64,000 nucleotides of DNA, from assembly GCA_026027325.1 (NCBI GenBank), contig JAMSLZ010000002.1, positions 1,984,001 through 2,048,000 on the forward strand, in the 5' to 3' direction. The notes below the pieces were generated by a model that saw only the letters and a list, made by a program, of their open reading frames with translations, was not told the origin of the DNA and made no database searches. The number at the start of each line of letters is the position of its first letter. Position 1 is the stretch's first letter. This DNA is from Actinomucor elegans (Eukaryota; Mucoromycota; Mucoromycetes; Mucorales; Mucoraceae). Position numbers and translations under genes: made by a program. Positions 36,247 through 47,866 of this stretch are shown here, piece after piece.

Positions 36247-37532
36247 ATGGCCAACAAACTTGTATATAAAGAAAACTTTGAAAAGAATGCGTATAGCTTA
36301 ATAGAACTAAGTACGCCCGAACTCCAAGAAGCATTTGTCTCGGGGAACAGGTAAATTAGATCTTTGAAAAACTAATACCATGCCATACTAACATTGTAAA
36401 CAGCATTGTCATTAAAGGCCTTGCCGAAGACGAAGCCGTACTATGTACAGACTCAAAAACCTTTATTGTTAGACAAGTCAATACATCTAATTCCATTATA
36501 TTGATGCAAAGCAATCATAATCAACACATTGTACACGACGATCTGTCCAATACGATTGAACTGCTTCCTTGTCTAGCGAGAACTAACCGTATCGATGAGC
36601 TGTTGCGTGATACATGCTTTGCAGGTGTCAATAATGAAAAGAACATGGTTGGAAAAGTAAATAATCTATTTTCAAGATCAAATGAAAAGCCCAGTTAACT
36701 TACCTTTTTTTTTTCGTATGTAGACTTTGTATTCGTATCATGATCTATTATCTGTAATACAAGCAAGCGAGAATGAGTTGTTGGATGCTTTGCAAGCCAA
36801 AGGAGCATTTGAACATGAAGGGCACTTTCGACTATTCGACAAAAGTTATTTATTTCGGTTGTTTGATTCGTTAGTTACCAATGCTATCTTGCATGGATCC
36901 GATTTCAAATGTATGTCTTTAAAGGAAGCCAAGATCTGTATTACAGAAGAAATGAATGCCGTGGAAGAGGATGAATCAGAATCAGTGCCGGATCATGTAC
37001 TAGTTGCTTGTATCAATACGTTTGTATTAGATCCTGTGGATGCGAAGAATGACGATGCTCTATTGGCGTTTGATCATCGAAAGATATGTCGTTTCTTGGG
37101 TGAATGGTTATTGACGAATCCCAGAGTAAGATACATTCAGCATACGTATGAAACACTTGGTTAACATTAGACTTGCTATAGAACAAACGCTGGGAGTTGA
37201 ATGATTTTATGGAGGTTTGGAAGAAGCTTGGACAGGATGTGTTTATACCCAAATTAGAGTACTTGGATGGATTATATATAATGAACGAAAGAGCAAAACT
37301 ACATAGAATTGAACGAGACATACAGTATTTTCCTGTATCTGAGTTATCAACGGATCCTCCGCAACGTTTCTCCGCTTTGTTTGCAGAGAAACCGCTATGG
37401 ACGTCAGATGAAATCATCCCGTTCCTGGTGGATTTAGCGCCTAAAAAGAAGGAACAAGAACTTTTGCTACTTAAATACGCACGTACGCATAAAACTGCCA
37501 ATAGAATACAGTATGGTAGTAGAATAAAGTAG
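36247..37532 (+). CDS. DCC1: Sister chromatid cohesion protein Dcc1 (Ctf18-RFC subunit)
   Basis: Dcc1 joins Ctf8 and Ctf18 in the alternative clamp loader that links PCNA and DNA polymerase epsilon to sister chromatid cohesion. Four exons: 36247-36350, about 36404-36656, 36724-37123 and about 37182-37532. Family words are LSTPELQEAF, IVIKGLAEDEAVLCTDSKTF and VRQVNTSNSIIL in the N-terminal barrel, then a winged-helix region (YSYHDLLSVIQASENELLDAL, FRLFDKSYLFRLFDSLVTNAI) and a C-terminal winged-helix block (NDFMEVWKKLG, DIQYFPVSELSTDPPQRFSALF, EEIIPF-like, RTHKTANRIQYGSR). Total size about 365 residues is normal. The start MANKLVYKENF follows a promoter with ACGCGT sites. It is tail-to-tail with the next gene, 10 bp apart. 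Confidence 0.88.
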
Positions 37533-37542
37533 TTTTTATTTT

Positions 37543-38295
37543 TTATATCTTATTATAATACCGTTCAGCAATGGTAATTACTTCTTGGTATTCTTTTCGA
37601 TATTCCCAAGTAACATCGAAACGAGCCAACTTGGAGCATATTTCTTGAAGACAGTGAAACCAGTTTTCTTGGTAATAATCATTAAAATTGATCATACTAT
37701 CATGAGTCGAGTGCTTAAAGTTCTTTAAGCAAGTGGACATTTCCAATATCAAGACTCGGCCAAGTTTAACATGATAAAATACATGCTGTCGCACTTCAGC
37801 AGGAGCTGATAAGCTTTCCTTGACCAATATGATTAAACCAAAGAGGGTTAAAGTAGAAGATTGGCGAGGTAATTGGCGGACCAACTGCTGCAATGCCTCA
37901 GCAGTTTCAGCGGCTCTACCAAACTGTTCACTTGGTCTTTGGTTATCAAGACGATGAGCGATCATTCTAGCTTGATTTTGGATCCAAGCAAGATCTCTCT
38001 TCTTCTTTGATTGAAAGGTCTTTTGATAATGTCTACTATAGATATTATCTGCGATTTGAGGGTAATCTGCTATGGTTGACGTCAAGATTTGACAGAGAGC
38101 CATTTTAGATAATCGATTTAACCAATCTTCAAGTTCATTCTTCTTTTCGTCTTGTTTTTCATTGATAAAAGAGGATACGATCATTGCTGAATCAGTCAAG
38201 AATCGACATACTTGTTCTTCTTCTTGTTGCTTTTCACTGGTTATTGGTACGATCCCAATAAGTGACAATAGATAGGATAAGACAGTGTTTGCCAT
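37543..38295 (-). CDS. Unrecognised 250-residue protein
   Basis: Single-exon ORF starting MANTVLSYLLSLIGIVPI. I do not recognise the family. The first 18 residues are hydrophobic and could be a signal anchor or a buried helix; the rest is predicted largely helical, with charged and Leu-rich segments (NELEDWLNRLSKMALCQILTS, ETAEALQQLVRQLP) and a Trp/Tyr-rich end (WFHCLQEICSKLARFDVTW). No Cys or His zinc pattern and no enzyme motif is apparent. Codon use and length make a real gene likely. It converges on DCC1 with only 10 bp between the stops, so the 3' UTRs probably overlap. Confidence 0.7.
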   Translation of the reverse strand: MANTVLSYLLSLIGIVPITSEKQQEEEQVCRFLTDSAMIVSSFINEKQDEKKNELEDWLNRLSKMALCQILTSTIADYPQIADNIYSRHYQKTFQSKKKRDLAWIQNQARMIAHRLDNQRPSEQFGRAAETAEALQQLVRQLPRQSSTLTLFGLIILVKESLSAPAEVRQHVFYHVKLGRVLILEMSTCLKNFKHSTHDSMINFNDYYQENWFHCLQEICSKLARFDVTWEYRKEYQEVITIAERYYNKI

Positions 38296-39472
38296 AAGTT
38301 AATTAAGTTTTTTTTTCAGCTTTTTTTGAGGGTTTTTTTTTCTGATAGAGTATAATAGTGAAAAATCCCTTGAACAAATAGACATAATTAGCTTTGTTTG
38401 ATTAGATTTTGCTTGTGGATTCTTTATAAAACTCTCTTTTCTTGTGCAAAAAAAAAAGAGCTATAAAAAATGAATAGTTAGAGGTGATAATTCAAAAAGG
38501 TATTATTTTTTTCGTTAGATGTTATAAGGTGGGAAAAGGGAAGCAAGAAGTTAATTATAAGTGGCGTGTAGTATTTAAAATACGAGCTAAAGGGGTCATG
38601 TTATCATTCTGGCCCGATATTTTCCGTTCTTTTAGTTAGCTTCCCCCTTAAAACCAACTTGTTTCTTGATCAACTGATCACCCTCATGCACAATTCAGTG
38701 TAACAGCAGACCTGTTGGTTCATATCACATATCACATAATACATTATTGGTGATGGCTTCAAACTACTGTATAACTATCTCTGCAACCAGTAAGCATTCA
38801 GCAGTTGAGCTTTCAAATCCCCAAGTCACTAGCACAATTACGTGTTGAATTCATCATAGCCCGTTGTAATCACTATATCAATCATACATGTCATTGCAAC
38901 ATATCCTAGAAGCACATACAAGAGATACATCTACTGAGATCAGTAGTAGCGTTGGCTTCTCTTAATATTGATAGCATGACAGTACAATGAGAAACGGAGT
39001 TTAAATGAATGATTGCATTTACACTTGAAGTTTTGGTAGCTTTGGACCGCATTTTGAAGACATCATGTTTAAGTCAAACATGTTTATTGCATATATATAT
39101 ATATGTATATATTATAGATTTTTGCAAATAGCACAAATACATTAAAAATTGATAAACGCAAAGAAAAGAAAAGAGAAAAAAAAAGACAAAAAAATCGGAT
39201 ATAATTCAATATATCAAGTTAGAATCCAATATTGTGTTTATGCTATTTGATATGTAATTAAAATATATAGTATAGAAAGAAATTTGGAACATATCAACAC
39301 TCACCATTCGTCCAATCCCGCCAACCAATCAAAAAACAGACCTGGAATTGGAATACACGTATTTTATAGACGCGTGAATTGACAAAAACCGAAAATAAGT
39401 GAGTCGCGTTTTTGTATCTTTTTTTTTTTTTTTTTTTTTTTTTTTCCTTATACATACCTCCAACACCTTCTA
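38296..39472. other. Spacer between divergent genes
   Basis: About 1.2 kb. It has T-rich runs, a TA-rich stretch near 39095-39110 and a T-run of about 27 near 39419-39445, which is 28 bp before the RING gene start. No gene is seen. Confidence 0.5.
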
Positions 39473-40774
39473 ATGAACAAAAAGACAGACCTACTTGTAG
39501 ACGAACCATGCCCTGAACTGTTGTGCGGTATATGTTCAGGTAAAACTAGACAATAATAGTACTACTTACATAGTAACTCACCAAAAAACTTTTACTTTAT
39601 TAGATGTATTGGAAGATCCCATGCAAGTTCATTGTCCAGAAGGTATAGTTCATAATGCACAAACATAGAACCCAACTGTTTCTCATAAGACTGGCTATAG
39701 ACCATATGTTTTGTAGTTCCTGTATAAAGAACCACGTAGAAAAAGAAGCATCCTGTCCAATATGTAAAACGACGCTTGATAAAAGCTCATTTCAATTATC
39801 CAAGTTTGTACAAAGACAAGTCAGTCGATTACGTATTCGCTGTTTATACGCGGGGAATGGATGTCCTTGGCAAGGCTTTTTTTCAGATAATCATATATCA
39901 GAGGTAAATAGGCACAATGCTTTATAATATAGAAACTGACTGTTGATTATAGTGTAAATTTCAACCTCTGACCTGCCCCAATGCAGACAAAGGATGTACT
40001 GCGACCCATTTAAGCGATTCCAATATACAAGAACATTTAAAAACATGCCTTTATCAAACCATCACCTGTCCTAACCAAATGCCATTATGTCTCCCTTTCT
40101 TGCTAAAAGATTTACCGAAACACGAAAACGAATGTCAATCCTATACTTGTCCCTTTCAGTCAGAAGGCTGCTCATTTATAGGCACTTTATCACAAGTGAA
40201 TATTCACACTCAAGCCTATTGCGGTCGATTACACCAAAAAGTCAATGATTTAGAAAATGAAGTGAACCGACTCAACAAGCTGATACAAGACATTACTATT
40301 GGTCTGGATATCAAGCTACCCTCTACACCAACAAACATAGTAAAAGACGAAGAACACGATACATCCATGGATGAAATGGCTTTGTTTCATCAAATGTTTA
40401 ATAGCGATGCGTTTGGCGCTAATATTTCCAACAATACATCCACATCAACTACGGATTCACTAGCAACCATGGACCTAAGTACATGTCTACCAGATATAGG
40501 CTTCCTTGTTGACAATAAGCCAGATATGGATAATCTAAATGCCATACTTTATGATGATGATGCAGCTACTTCTCCACAACCACTTCAGTTTGTGCCGCCT
40601 GTCAACGTACCTAAACGAACGTCCAGTGGTAAAAAAATTCGATATAGTAAGAATGTACGATTAGCACATAATGCTTTGCGTATGGCTCGCCAAAGAACTG
40701 CTAGTCATAATCCAAGTAATGATGCTATTTTGAACAACTTTGATACAGCCAAGCAACAGCAACAGCAGCAACAA

Positions 40775-40834
<60 letters not shown>

Positions 40835-41065
40835 AAGAAGATTACTTTTAAAAATGTAGACGATGTAAATCAATTCTTGAATACAGACAATAGTAGCAGT
40901 AGTAAAAAAGAGACAAAAAAGAAGCCCTCGTCGGCTTCATCACCACAGATGGATACAATTTCATCTCCACCGCCAAATACAACTAATACAACCCCAAAAA
41001 GACGACCCATGTTTATATTAGCTTCTTCTTACTTGTCAAATTACAATAAAGATGAAAAAGTGTAA
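39473..41065 (+). CDS. RING/TRAF-type zinc-finger protein with polyglutamine tract
   Basis: Probable E3 ubiquitin ligase or signalling adaptor. Exons begin with MNKKTDLLVDE; the RING finger spans LLCGICSDVLEDPMQVHC, DHMFCSSCI and CPICKTTL (joined over two introns near 39540-39605 and 39642-39695). TRAF-type zinc fingers follow (IRCLYAGNGCPWQG, PLTCPNADKGCTATH, HLKTCLYQTITCPN, HENECQSYTCPFQSEGCSF), then a short coiled coil (LHQKVNDLENEVNRLNKLI). There is no MATH/TRAF-C domain. The C-terminal half is disordered, with a run of 27 Gln (40754-40834, mixed CAG/CAA), a basic RTSSGKKIRYSK block and a TPKRRPMFILASSYLS end. Its stop is 9 bp from the stop of the convergent Hv1 gene. Confidence 0.85.
40754..40834 (+). 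repeat. CAG/CAA repeat encoding 27 glutamines
   Basis: 81 bp of interspersed CAG and CAA codons inside the RING/TRAF gene. Mixing of the two codons would stabilise the tract. Its leucine-rich shadow on the other strand is not a gene. Confidence 0.97.
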
Positions 41066-41074
41066 ATACATTTA

Positions 41075-41817
41075 TTACTGTTGCGATAACAACAGCTGAT
41101 TCTTTTTTTGCTCTGCTTTGTACTTGCGCTCTAGTTCTGCATAATCTTCTTTCAACTGCTCTAATTCTTCTTGATGTTTATAGCTGACACTCATGATTGC
41201 TGCTTCAGTGATCTTTACTACGCGCCAAAGACGGAAGATGATCAAAAGGCTAAGTATAGGATTATTAGCATACTATTGTGTTCCAAGTCAAATATATTCT
41301 ATCTTACCCTGCTACTTCTCTTTCTTTGCCTCTTAATACAACCTCAAGTACAAACGTGGTAGAAATAACTAAGAAATACTTTTTAGTTATACATGTAGAG
41401 TAAACATCTTGAGCGGTTCATACCCAATAAATCAAAGACGTGTAATTTCCAGTGAGGGTACCCAGGTAGATAGTACTTAGGACCAAAAGCAACTAAATGC
41501 AAACCACATTCCAACAAGAACATTAAGCAAATAAAGACACTAATGACTTCAGCACATTCAAAAGCAATCAAAAAGTAGTTGGTTTCTTCATGTTCTGCAA
41601 TGGTATTGATATTAGGTGCTTGGCACTCATGAAAAAAGGTATAAATGATTTGGATAATAACGCAGGCAGCATCAATCAAGATAAGCCCCAAGACTGCCAA
41701 ATGAAACTTTTCATTTTCAAGTTTTTCACCAAGGCTTTCTCGCCAGCCCTTTTCGTCTATAGGGGCTATACGTTCTTCATCGTGTGCTGTAGTGGGTAAA
41801 CTGCCGTAGGAAGTCAT
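41075..41817 (-). CDS. Voltage-gated proton channel (Hv1/HVCN1 family)
   Basis: Four-helix voltage-sensor protein that conducts protons out of the cell. Exons 41817-41424, 41368-41308 and 41249-41075 give 209 residues. S1 (FHLAVLGLILIDAACVI) has the Asp at the position of the human Asp112 selectivity filter. S2 (VISVFICLMFLLECGLHLV) keeps the Glu, and S3 begins with HVFDL and its Asp. S4 reads LLIIFRLWRVVKITEAA: two Arg gating charges plus a Lys in the place of the third Arg in the human RxWRxxR signature. A cytosolic coiled coil follows (EELEQLKEDYAELERKYK), as in dimeric Hv1. The splice sites were chosen to restore continuous S3 and S4. It overlaps or abuts the 3' end of the RING gene. Confidence 0.9.
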
Positions 41818-43001
41818 TTATGAGGTCTAAAAGAAAAGAAAAAGTGAGAAATTTTTTTTTAAATGTATCAAGATAAGCGTGTGTGTGTGAGTGCAATGTT
41901 ACACCTTGTGCCTCTATTCTTTACTATTTACAAATGATCAGCGAACTTGAATCTTCAAAAACACTTTCTTGTTATTATGATCATAGGTACGATAGGGCTC
42001 TCGATTTAGTGATATTCTCCATATAGAGATTTTTACGAAAACACTGGACCAAATATTATCGTTTCTCCAATCTATTATCAGTCCAAGCTAAAAAAAAAAA
42101 GCCAGAGGCTTTTAATTCATAAGCAAACATAGCTATTCAGCTATAAATATCGATCAAGAGATCTATAGCTTTGGTTTGTTGGAAATAATATCTTTATTTC
42201 ACATGGCAACGCTAATATTTGATATATCTATAATACTATAACCAAACAATGGCTCTAATGATGCAATATTTCAATTTTGAACAAGTGTTAGCCATCAGAT
42301 GCGAATTAAACCGAAATCCTGTCGTATTTTCTTCATTATTATTGAATATATTCACCACTTAATTGCTAGTTCATACCATGATATATTCTAACCTTCTTGA
42401 CCAGTATCCAATGGTAATCTATCAGTATCCTTGATACACGATCAATGGTGCATGTAGATAAAGGTTTTGTCAAGCTTCTATCACGAAAGGCAGTAGCAAT
42501 AGTAACCATTAGGAATCATAACAGAATATTTCATTCATCATCTTCAACTGTATGATATCTCTTGCTGTTGATGGTAACCTATCAATCTATTCTTTGACCC
42601 TACAACGTCTCTTGAAACTCATAATAGTGCTTTATAAACAAATAATAAAAAAAGAACGCACTATTCATCCGCATAAACTAGTATATCAAGTCGACAACTC
42701 TCGCCTGTTCTTGTTCTAATGTTGCATTTGAATAGCAGCCCGCACTCGGAATCTGTTTGAACTTTTGCTTGGTGGCTGTATACAGCATTAGAAACAATGA
42801 ACGGTAATTTATTCTATAGAAATATTCACCACATTTCACAATCAAACCTAGACAGAATAAGAGCTGATTGTAGCCCACGTCTTTCAAACTACACATATCC
42901 GTTTTCAGGATCGATCTCTGATTAGATTTGCTGAAACATAATTCATCAGTTACAGATATGGATTCTCTTTTATTTACAAATAGCAATGCTTTTTTTTTTT
43001 T
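41818..43001. other. Intergenic region with repeat fragments
   Basis: About 1.2 kb. Around 42130-42310 it has words of the dispersed repeat (GATCAAGAGATCTATAG near 42153; TGCAATATTTCAATTTTGA and GCGAATTAAACCGAAATC near 42263-42320). A minus-strand ORF of 102 codons at 42678-42986 has no recognised domain and may be decayed coding sequence. Confidence 0.45.
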
Positions 43002-44711
43002 TTAGGATTGCAGATAGAAATTTTGAATTTTGGATACACCATTGAAGGTATACTCAATTTCGCACTCTAATTCTCTTGGGTTATCCTTACCCTTATGACA
43101 GGTAAATACACCTTGGATACGATCACCCTTTTTAACGGCAAGAGGCTCTTCTAAAATGAAAGATGTTTGCTTCCAATGTGTATCTTCACCAAATGGACTG
43201 GTAGTCATGAAGGTCTCGCCTTCGACCTTTTGCATTTGCTGATCTTTGGGGATATCATGACCATCACGCGTAAACCAAGTATCAAACCAACCACCAAAGG
43301 CGGTCACACTGCCATCGCGCTGCACAACAACCTCAAATCGGCTGACAAAATCCAACTGCTTGATTGTGATGGTTTGCAAAGGCAAATCTTTCAACGTCAC
43401 CACATCACTACACACGCTACTAGCCTTGATAAAGTCCACTACCGCTTCATTCAATGTAGGTTCCTTCATAGCAGACATCTTGAAACCATAGACATCGTTC
43501 CAGAAATTAACACGATCGTTCTTGAAATCTTCATCATCCAAGGCAGCCATGAGGATACGTGTTTGACTAGGAGCCATAATACCCGTCTCAGGTTTCAACC
43601 AACGATCACGGGCAACCAAGACAGAATCCAACATGGCTTCAAACAAGAGGAAATAGCCCATCCACTCCGATACAATCACATCTACATGCTGCACAGGTAA
43701 TTCGATCTCTTCTACCTTACCGCGAATACAAGTAATCACATCTTCAAATCCGTTTTCAATGATATTGAGCTTGGCCTTTTCAATGATGGCCGAGTTATCC
43801 ACCGAAAAGACACGCTTAGCACCAGCACGAGCGGCAAACATGGACAAAATACCTGTGCCACAACCAACATCCAACACAACCTTGTTTTTAAAGACGTCCT
43901 TGTTTTCATAGATAAAGTCACGATAGGCTTCAGTACGTGCTTTATCTTTGAGCATTTGCTCGTGAATATCATTTTGTGCATAACCATTGAAATAATAGTT
44001 GCCTTGATCTACGACAGCTAAGGAGGAGGAGTCGTTGGCGGCGGAAGAGGCAACAAGAGGGTCATAAAAGGTCTTTTTCACCATGGATTTATATTCTTCA
44101 AATTGATCTGCGACCTGGGCAGCATTGGATTTAGTAGCTTGAAGAAGTTGGAGTAATTGACGTTCAAGATCTGTGGTCGTTTGAACCTGGGTGATATCGA
44201 TACTGGGCAATTCGGAGAATGCTGCTGGCTCTTGCTCGCTATCGTCATTGATGTCGAGATCTTCAAAAGCAAACAGGAGAGGATCATCTTCCAAGACAGG
44301 TTGCAAGAATTGATCGTCGGTCCAGAAGGACTCCTGACCTGAAAAGGTCTTACTTACATCGGTATTGCCTGCTTGCACTTGGCGACGAATGTAGTTGATC
44401 AAACGGATACATTGATAAAAGTCGAGGCGAAGAGATTGTTTAACAGCTTGGAAATTAAATTGATGCGCTTCTTTCATATGGTTGAAGGTTTCTGTAGGTT
44501 GAGGAAAGATATCAGCACAGAAGAGACATGTTGAGTCTTGTTGCTCTTCTTCATCGTTGGACCAATCATCCCAAGCGAGATCTAATAACGAAAAAAAAAA
44601 AAAAAAGATCAGAAGATAAACTTGCAACTTTCTTTGTGATTTACCTTGAGGATCTACCTCGGAAGGTTCGTATTGTGATTCCGAGCAAATGGAATGCGCT
44701 CTATTGGCCAT
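43002..44711 (-). CDS. PRMT3: Protein arginine N-methyltransferase 3 (PRMT3)
   Basis: Type I arginine methyltransferase; in yeast and animals PRMT3 binds and modifies ribosomal protein uS5 (Rps2) in the cytosol. Two exons split by an intron near 44583-44645. The N-terminus is acidic (LAWDDWSNDEEEQ) and carries the single C2H2 finger CLFCADIFPQPTETFNHMKEAH that separates PRMT3 from PRMT1. A linker helix with LLQLLQATKSNAAQVADQFE follows. The catalytic core has VLDVGCGTGILSMFAARAGA (SAM site), the double-E loop SEWMGYFLLFEAMLDSVL and the barrel domain ending YTFNGVSKIQNFYLQS. The start at 44711 (MANRAHSIC) is the first ATG with a good context; upstream in-frame sequence is probably leader. It is divergent from POLA2. 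Confidence 0.95.
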   Translation of the reverse strand: MANRAHSICSESQYEPSEVDPQGKSQRKLQVYLLIFFFFFSLLDLAWDDWSNDEEEQQDSTCLFCADIFPQPTETFNHMKEAHQFNFQAVKQSLRLDFYQCIRLINYIRRQVQAGNTDVSKTFSGQESFWTDDQFLQPVLEDDPLLFAFEDLDINDDSEQEPAAFSELPSIDITQVQTTTDLERQLLQLLQATKSNAAQVADQFEEYKSMVKKTFYDPLVASSAANDSSSLAVVDQGNYYFNGYAQNDIHEQMLKDKARTEAYRDFIYENKDVFKNKVVLDVGCGTGILSMFAARAGAKRVFSVDNSAIIEKAKLNIIENGFEDVITCIRGKVEEIELPVQHVDVIVSEWMGYFLLFEAMLDSVLVARDRWLKPETGIMAPSQTRILMAALDDEDFKNDRVNFWNDVYGFKMSAMKEPTLNEAVVDFIKASSVCSDVVTLKDLPLQTITIKQLDFVSRFEVVVQRDGSVTAFGGWFDTWFTRDGHDIPKDQQMQKVEGETFMTTSPFGEDTHWKQTSFILEEPLAVKKGDRIQGVFTCHKGKDNPRELECEIEYTFNGVSKIQNFYLQS

Positions 44712-45680
44712 TGTATATAGTCTAGTTTCGAGAACAAAAAAGGAATCGAAATATGAAGTGCACTTTTTTTTATGTTTTGCAGGACAAGGTAAACAAGTCA
44801 CAGAATACTATAAAAGGATTACAGGTACAGTGGCCGTTTGAGCCACCCAATCAGTCAACTGAATTAGACGGCAAAGTCCACCAACACAAATTAAAATTGT
44901 AAACTTCTTTGATGCAATAATTGTATAATAAAAAAAAAGTGAGAAAAAAATGTATAGAGTATATTGAAGGATATAAAAGTCAAGCTAAGTTTAATATTCA
45001 TTTTTTGAGCTATTTTTTGATCGCGCATGATTTTTTTTTTTAAATTTTAAGACAACATTCAGTTTTTTATATAAGCCCTAATTATGCAAAAAATTGCTTT
45101 AGAATATTTAAAAGCAGGGTAAAGTGATTGTAGTTTAGATGATGCTTTCAAACTAGCTTTGAAGAACTACAAAAAAAAAGTATAAAAGCTAGTTGGTTTA
45201 AAACCCGCTTTGATTGACAACCTAGTTTGTACTGAATAGCGGGAATTAAACATCAAAGTAATAATTGCAAGCAACAACAAGAATTCTATTTCTTGGATTG
45301 ATCAACTTAATGCAATATTAATATAATAAAAAGCCCTGATCATTGCAACGTACTCTGACAAAATTTGTATTAGCTTCAGTTGCGTATCCAATGGTGCAAA
45401 AGAATATGCCATATTCCTTATTAAATTTGGAGATATAGGTGATTATGCACTTTTTAATTTCAAGTTCTTATTATGATTTTTATATAGAACAATATATACT
45501 CTTAGATCTATGAAATAAACTAGAAATATAAAGTAAGCATCAAAATTAAAATCATGAGTAGAAAAAAATAAAATAATGGAAGCACACAGTTCGCTTGAAA
45601 AAAGCAGTCATTTTCGCGCCAAATTTGATAAACGCGATTTCAGGCGTTTCCATTTCTTTTTACACGCGTTTTCGATAATC
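44712..45680. other. Bidirectional spacer between PRMT3 and POLA2
   Basis: About 970 bp, AT-rich. The POLA2-proximal 80 bp contain the E2F/MCB-like motifs listed separately. No other gene is seen. Confidence 0.5.
45611..45669. promoter_or_regulatory. E2F-like and MCB-like sites upstream of POLA2
   Basis: TTTTCGCGCC at 45611-45620 matches the E2F consensus TTTSGCGC; AACGCGATTT follows near 45630 and ACGCGT lies at 45664-45669, 12 bp before the chosen ATG at 45681. These motifs are known to drive S-phase genes; here it is sequence similarity only. Confidence 0.55.
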
Positions 45681-47799
45681 ATGAATACTCAAGCTGAGAT
45701 CAAGACGTTGTTTGACCTTCAGTCCCCTAATGATGCCAGTATTGTAACAGAATGTAAGCACCTTCAGCCTATATCTTCAATGCAACTCACCCTCCCCCTT
45801 TTTTTTTTGGAAAAAAAAGTATCTTCATTATGCTCCCTTTATTCATTGACACCTGATAACCTAAAGTTTAAATGGGAAGCATTTGCCTTGAATTCAGGCT
45901 GTCCTTTGAAACCTTCATCGGCTTATATTAAATACTTGAAGAATTCTTTACAACGAGAATTTGAACGTAGTCTGAAAGCAAGACGTACAGTTAAAGGACG
46001 AGTCGTAACCAAACGGTCCACAGGAATGGATTTATCAGAATATGGTATTAAGACTGAAAGCCAAAACGATACTGTCGAGGATTTGTATGTACAAATAGAG
46101 ATGTTGACTGTAAAACTGACTTTCTTCTTTTCTTTACAGCATGTCACATATGTTACAAGGCACGCCGAAACAAACCAAAGTAGTGCCTCTTACACCTTCA
46201 ACTTCTGTCAATGACACCCAATTGTAAATATCTTGGTATATAGTTTAGTATCGAGACTCATCTAGCATATAGATCTAAAGCAAGTAGTCATTTTCTCACA
46301 CGTCCAGCTTCACATATTATCGAAACCCAATACAACGAAAACCTTCCTCGCCGTCCCACGAACGAACATGAACCCATCCAACTCGATCACCTTCGACCAC
46401 CAATCAAAAGTTACCGTTACATGTTTGAAAAGATTCGAGAAAAAGCAGATAATCTCGATGAACGTATTGAATATATTGGCAGTATCATTGCTGAACATGC
46501 TGGTATTGAAGCTTACGGCAACCCTACTACTCCTGGTCAAGCGTCGATATGGGCCTACGGTCGCATTTGTTCTGATTCGTCAGATCAAAGTCGTTTAAAT
46601 GATGCTTCTGTGACATTGCAGACTTCGCGTGATTCAGGTATGGGTCGTCGTGTACGTCTCAATCTGGCCAAAGTAGAAGCTTACTCCTTGTTTCCTGGTC
46701 AAATCATTGCTGTCAAGGGCAGTAATCGAACCGGCGATGTATTTCATGTGGAAGAAATCAAATTGGTAATCCACTGCATTCACAAATAGCTTATACTGTG
46801 CTAACTATATTTTCTTATCAGCCTCCTTTGCCCAAAACATGGCCATCTCTTCAACTCAAAGGAACAAAACCATTGGAAATGATTACAGCTTCAGGTCCCT
46901 TTACGCTCGACGACGATTTTTCTTTTCAGCCATTGGAAGAGTTGCTCAACCATTGCAAAGAGCAGCAGCCGGATGTTCTGGTATTGATGGGCCCTTTTAT
47001 TAGTTGCCGCCATCCTCGAGTGACCAGTGGCAAAATGGAATCATTTCCTGATGAAATCTTTGCGGAACAAGTGGTAAAGCGATTAACAGAGTTTCTGGAA
47101 CACTGTAAAAAGACACAAGTGCTGTTGATGCCGCACATGGACGATATGATCACTGTCTATCCATTATTTCCTCAGCCACCTTTAGATCCTATCAAGCATG
47201 AACGTATACATCAATTGAGCAATCCGTCTACGATTAGTATCAATGGCCATTCAATTGCGTTTGGTAATATGGATGTCTTGTTCCGATTAGCCAAAGAAGA
47301 AATTACAAAGTAAGTCCAGTCTCTAAAGACTAGAACAAAGGACTAATGCATGACGTTAGGAGCGTAACACATACAGACCGATTTACAAAGCTGATCCAGC
47401 ATGTTTTGCAGCAACATACGTTAGTAAAAGCTTCATGATTACATGGAATACGTTACTTATGCATCTCTCTTTTTTCTTTTCTTTTTAGTTTCTATCCTTT
47501 ATTTCCTTATGCTCAAGGTGATTGTATTGAAGCAAAATGTATGGTTGATCTTCAACTACCTTATACACCCGAGTTACTTGTTTTACCATCACAATTTAAG
47601 CATTTTACAAAGGTAAACTAAAAAAGAAATGTAAAAGTGATCTCACTGACAAATTATGAAATAGAACGTTGAAGGATCAATCTGTGTCAATCCCGGTCAT
47701 TTATGTAAGAATGCTTCTGGTGGTAGCTATGCTAGAATCATTCTGTATCCAACAACCAATGTAAATGAGCGAGTACGTGTAGATTTAGTAAAACTATAA
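45681..47799 (+). CDS. POLA2: DNA polymerase alpha subunit B (primase-polymerase complex)
   Basis: Non-catalytic B subunit that holds the DNA polymerase alpha-primase complex together at origins and forks. Multi-exon. The N-terminal part reads MNTQAEIKTLFDLQSP and LSSLCSLYSLTPDNLKFKWE (a helical domain known to bind other replisome proteins). A linker with PLTPSTS follows, then the OB region (YRYMFEKIREKADNLDERIE, YGRICSDSSD, LNLAKVEAYSLFPGQIIAVKG). The inactive calcineurin-like phosphoesterase region has MITASGPFTLDDDFSFQPLEEL, VLVLMGPFISCRHP, TQVLLMPHMDD and NPSTISINGHSIAFGNMDVLF, typical of POLA2. It ends with CVNPGHLCKNASGGSYARI. Start: the ATG at 45681; an upstream in-frame ATG at 45576 would read through the E2F-like promoter sequence and is less likely. 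Convergent with LAMTOR1. Confidence 0.93.
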
Positions 47800-47866
47800 A
47801 AAAAATGAAATGAATGTAATGGGGGGACAAAATACATAAAGGATTCTTGGGTAAATGCATAACTTC

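Noticed and set aside
40661..40873. Leu-repeat ORF on the minus strand
   Set aside because: Reverse frame of the CAG/CAA tract in the RING gene.
42678..42986. Minus-strand ORF of 102 codons with GYNQLLFCLGL
   Set aside because: Possibly a remnant of a repeated gene family, but no motif I can name and no neighbouring exons; left as unassigned.
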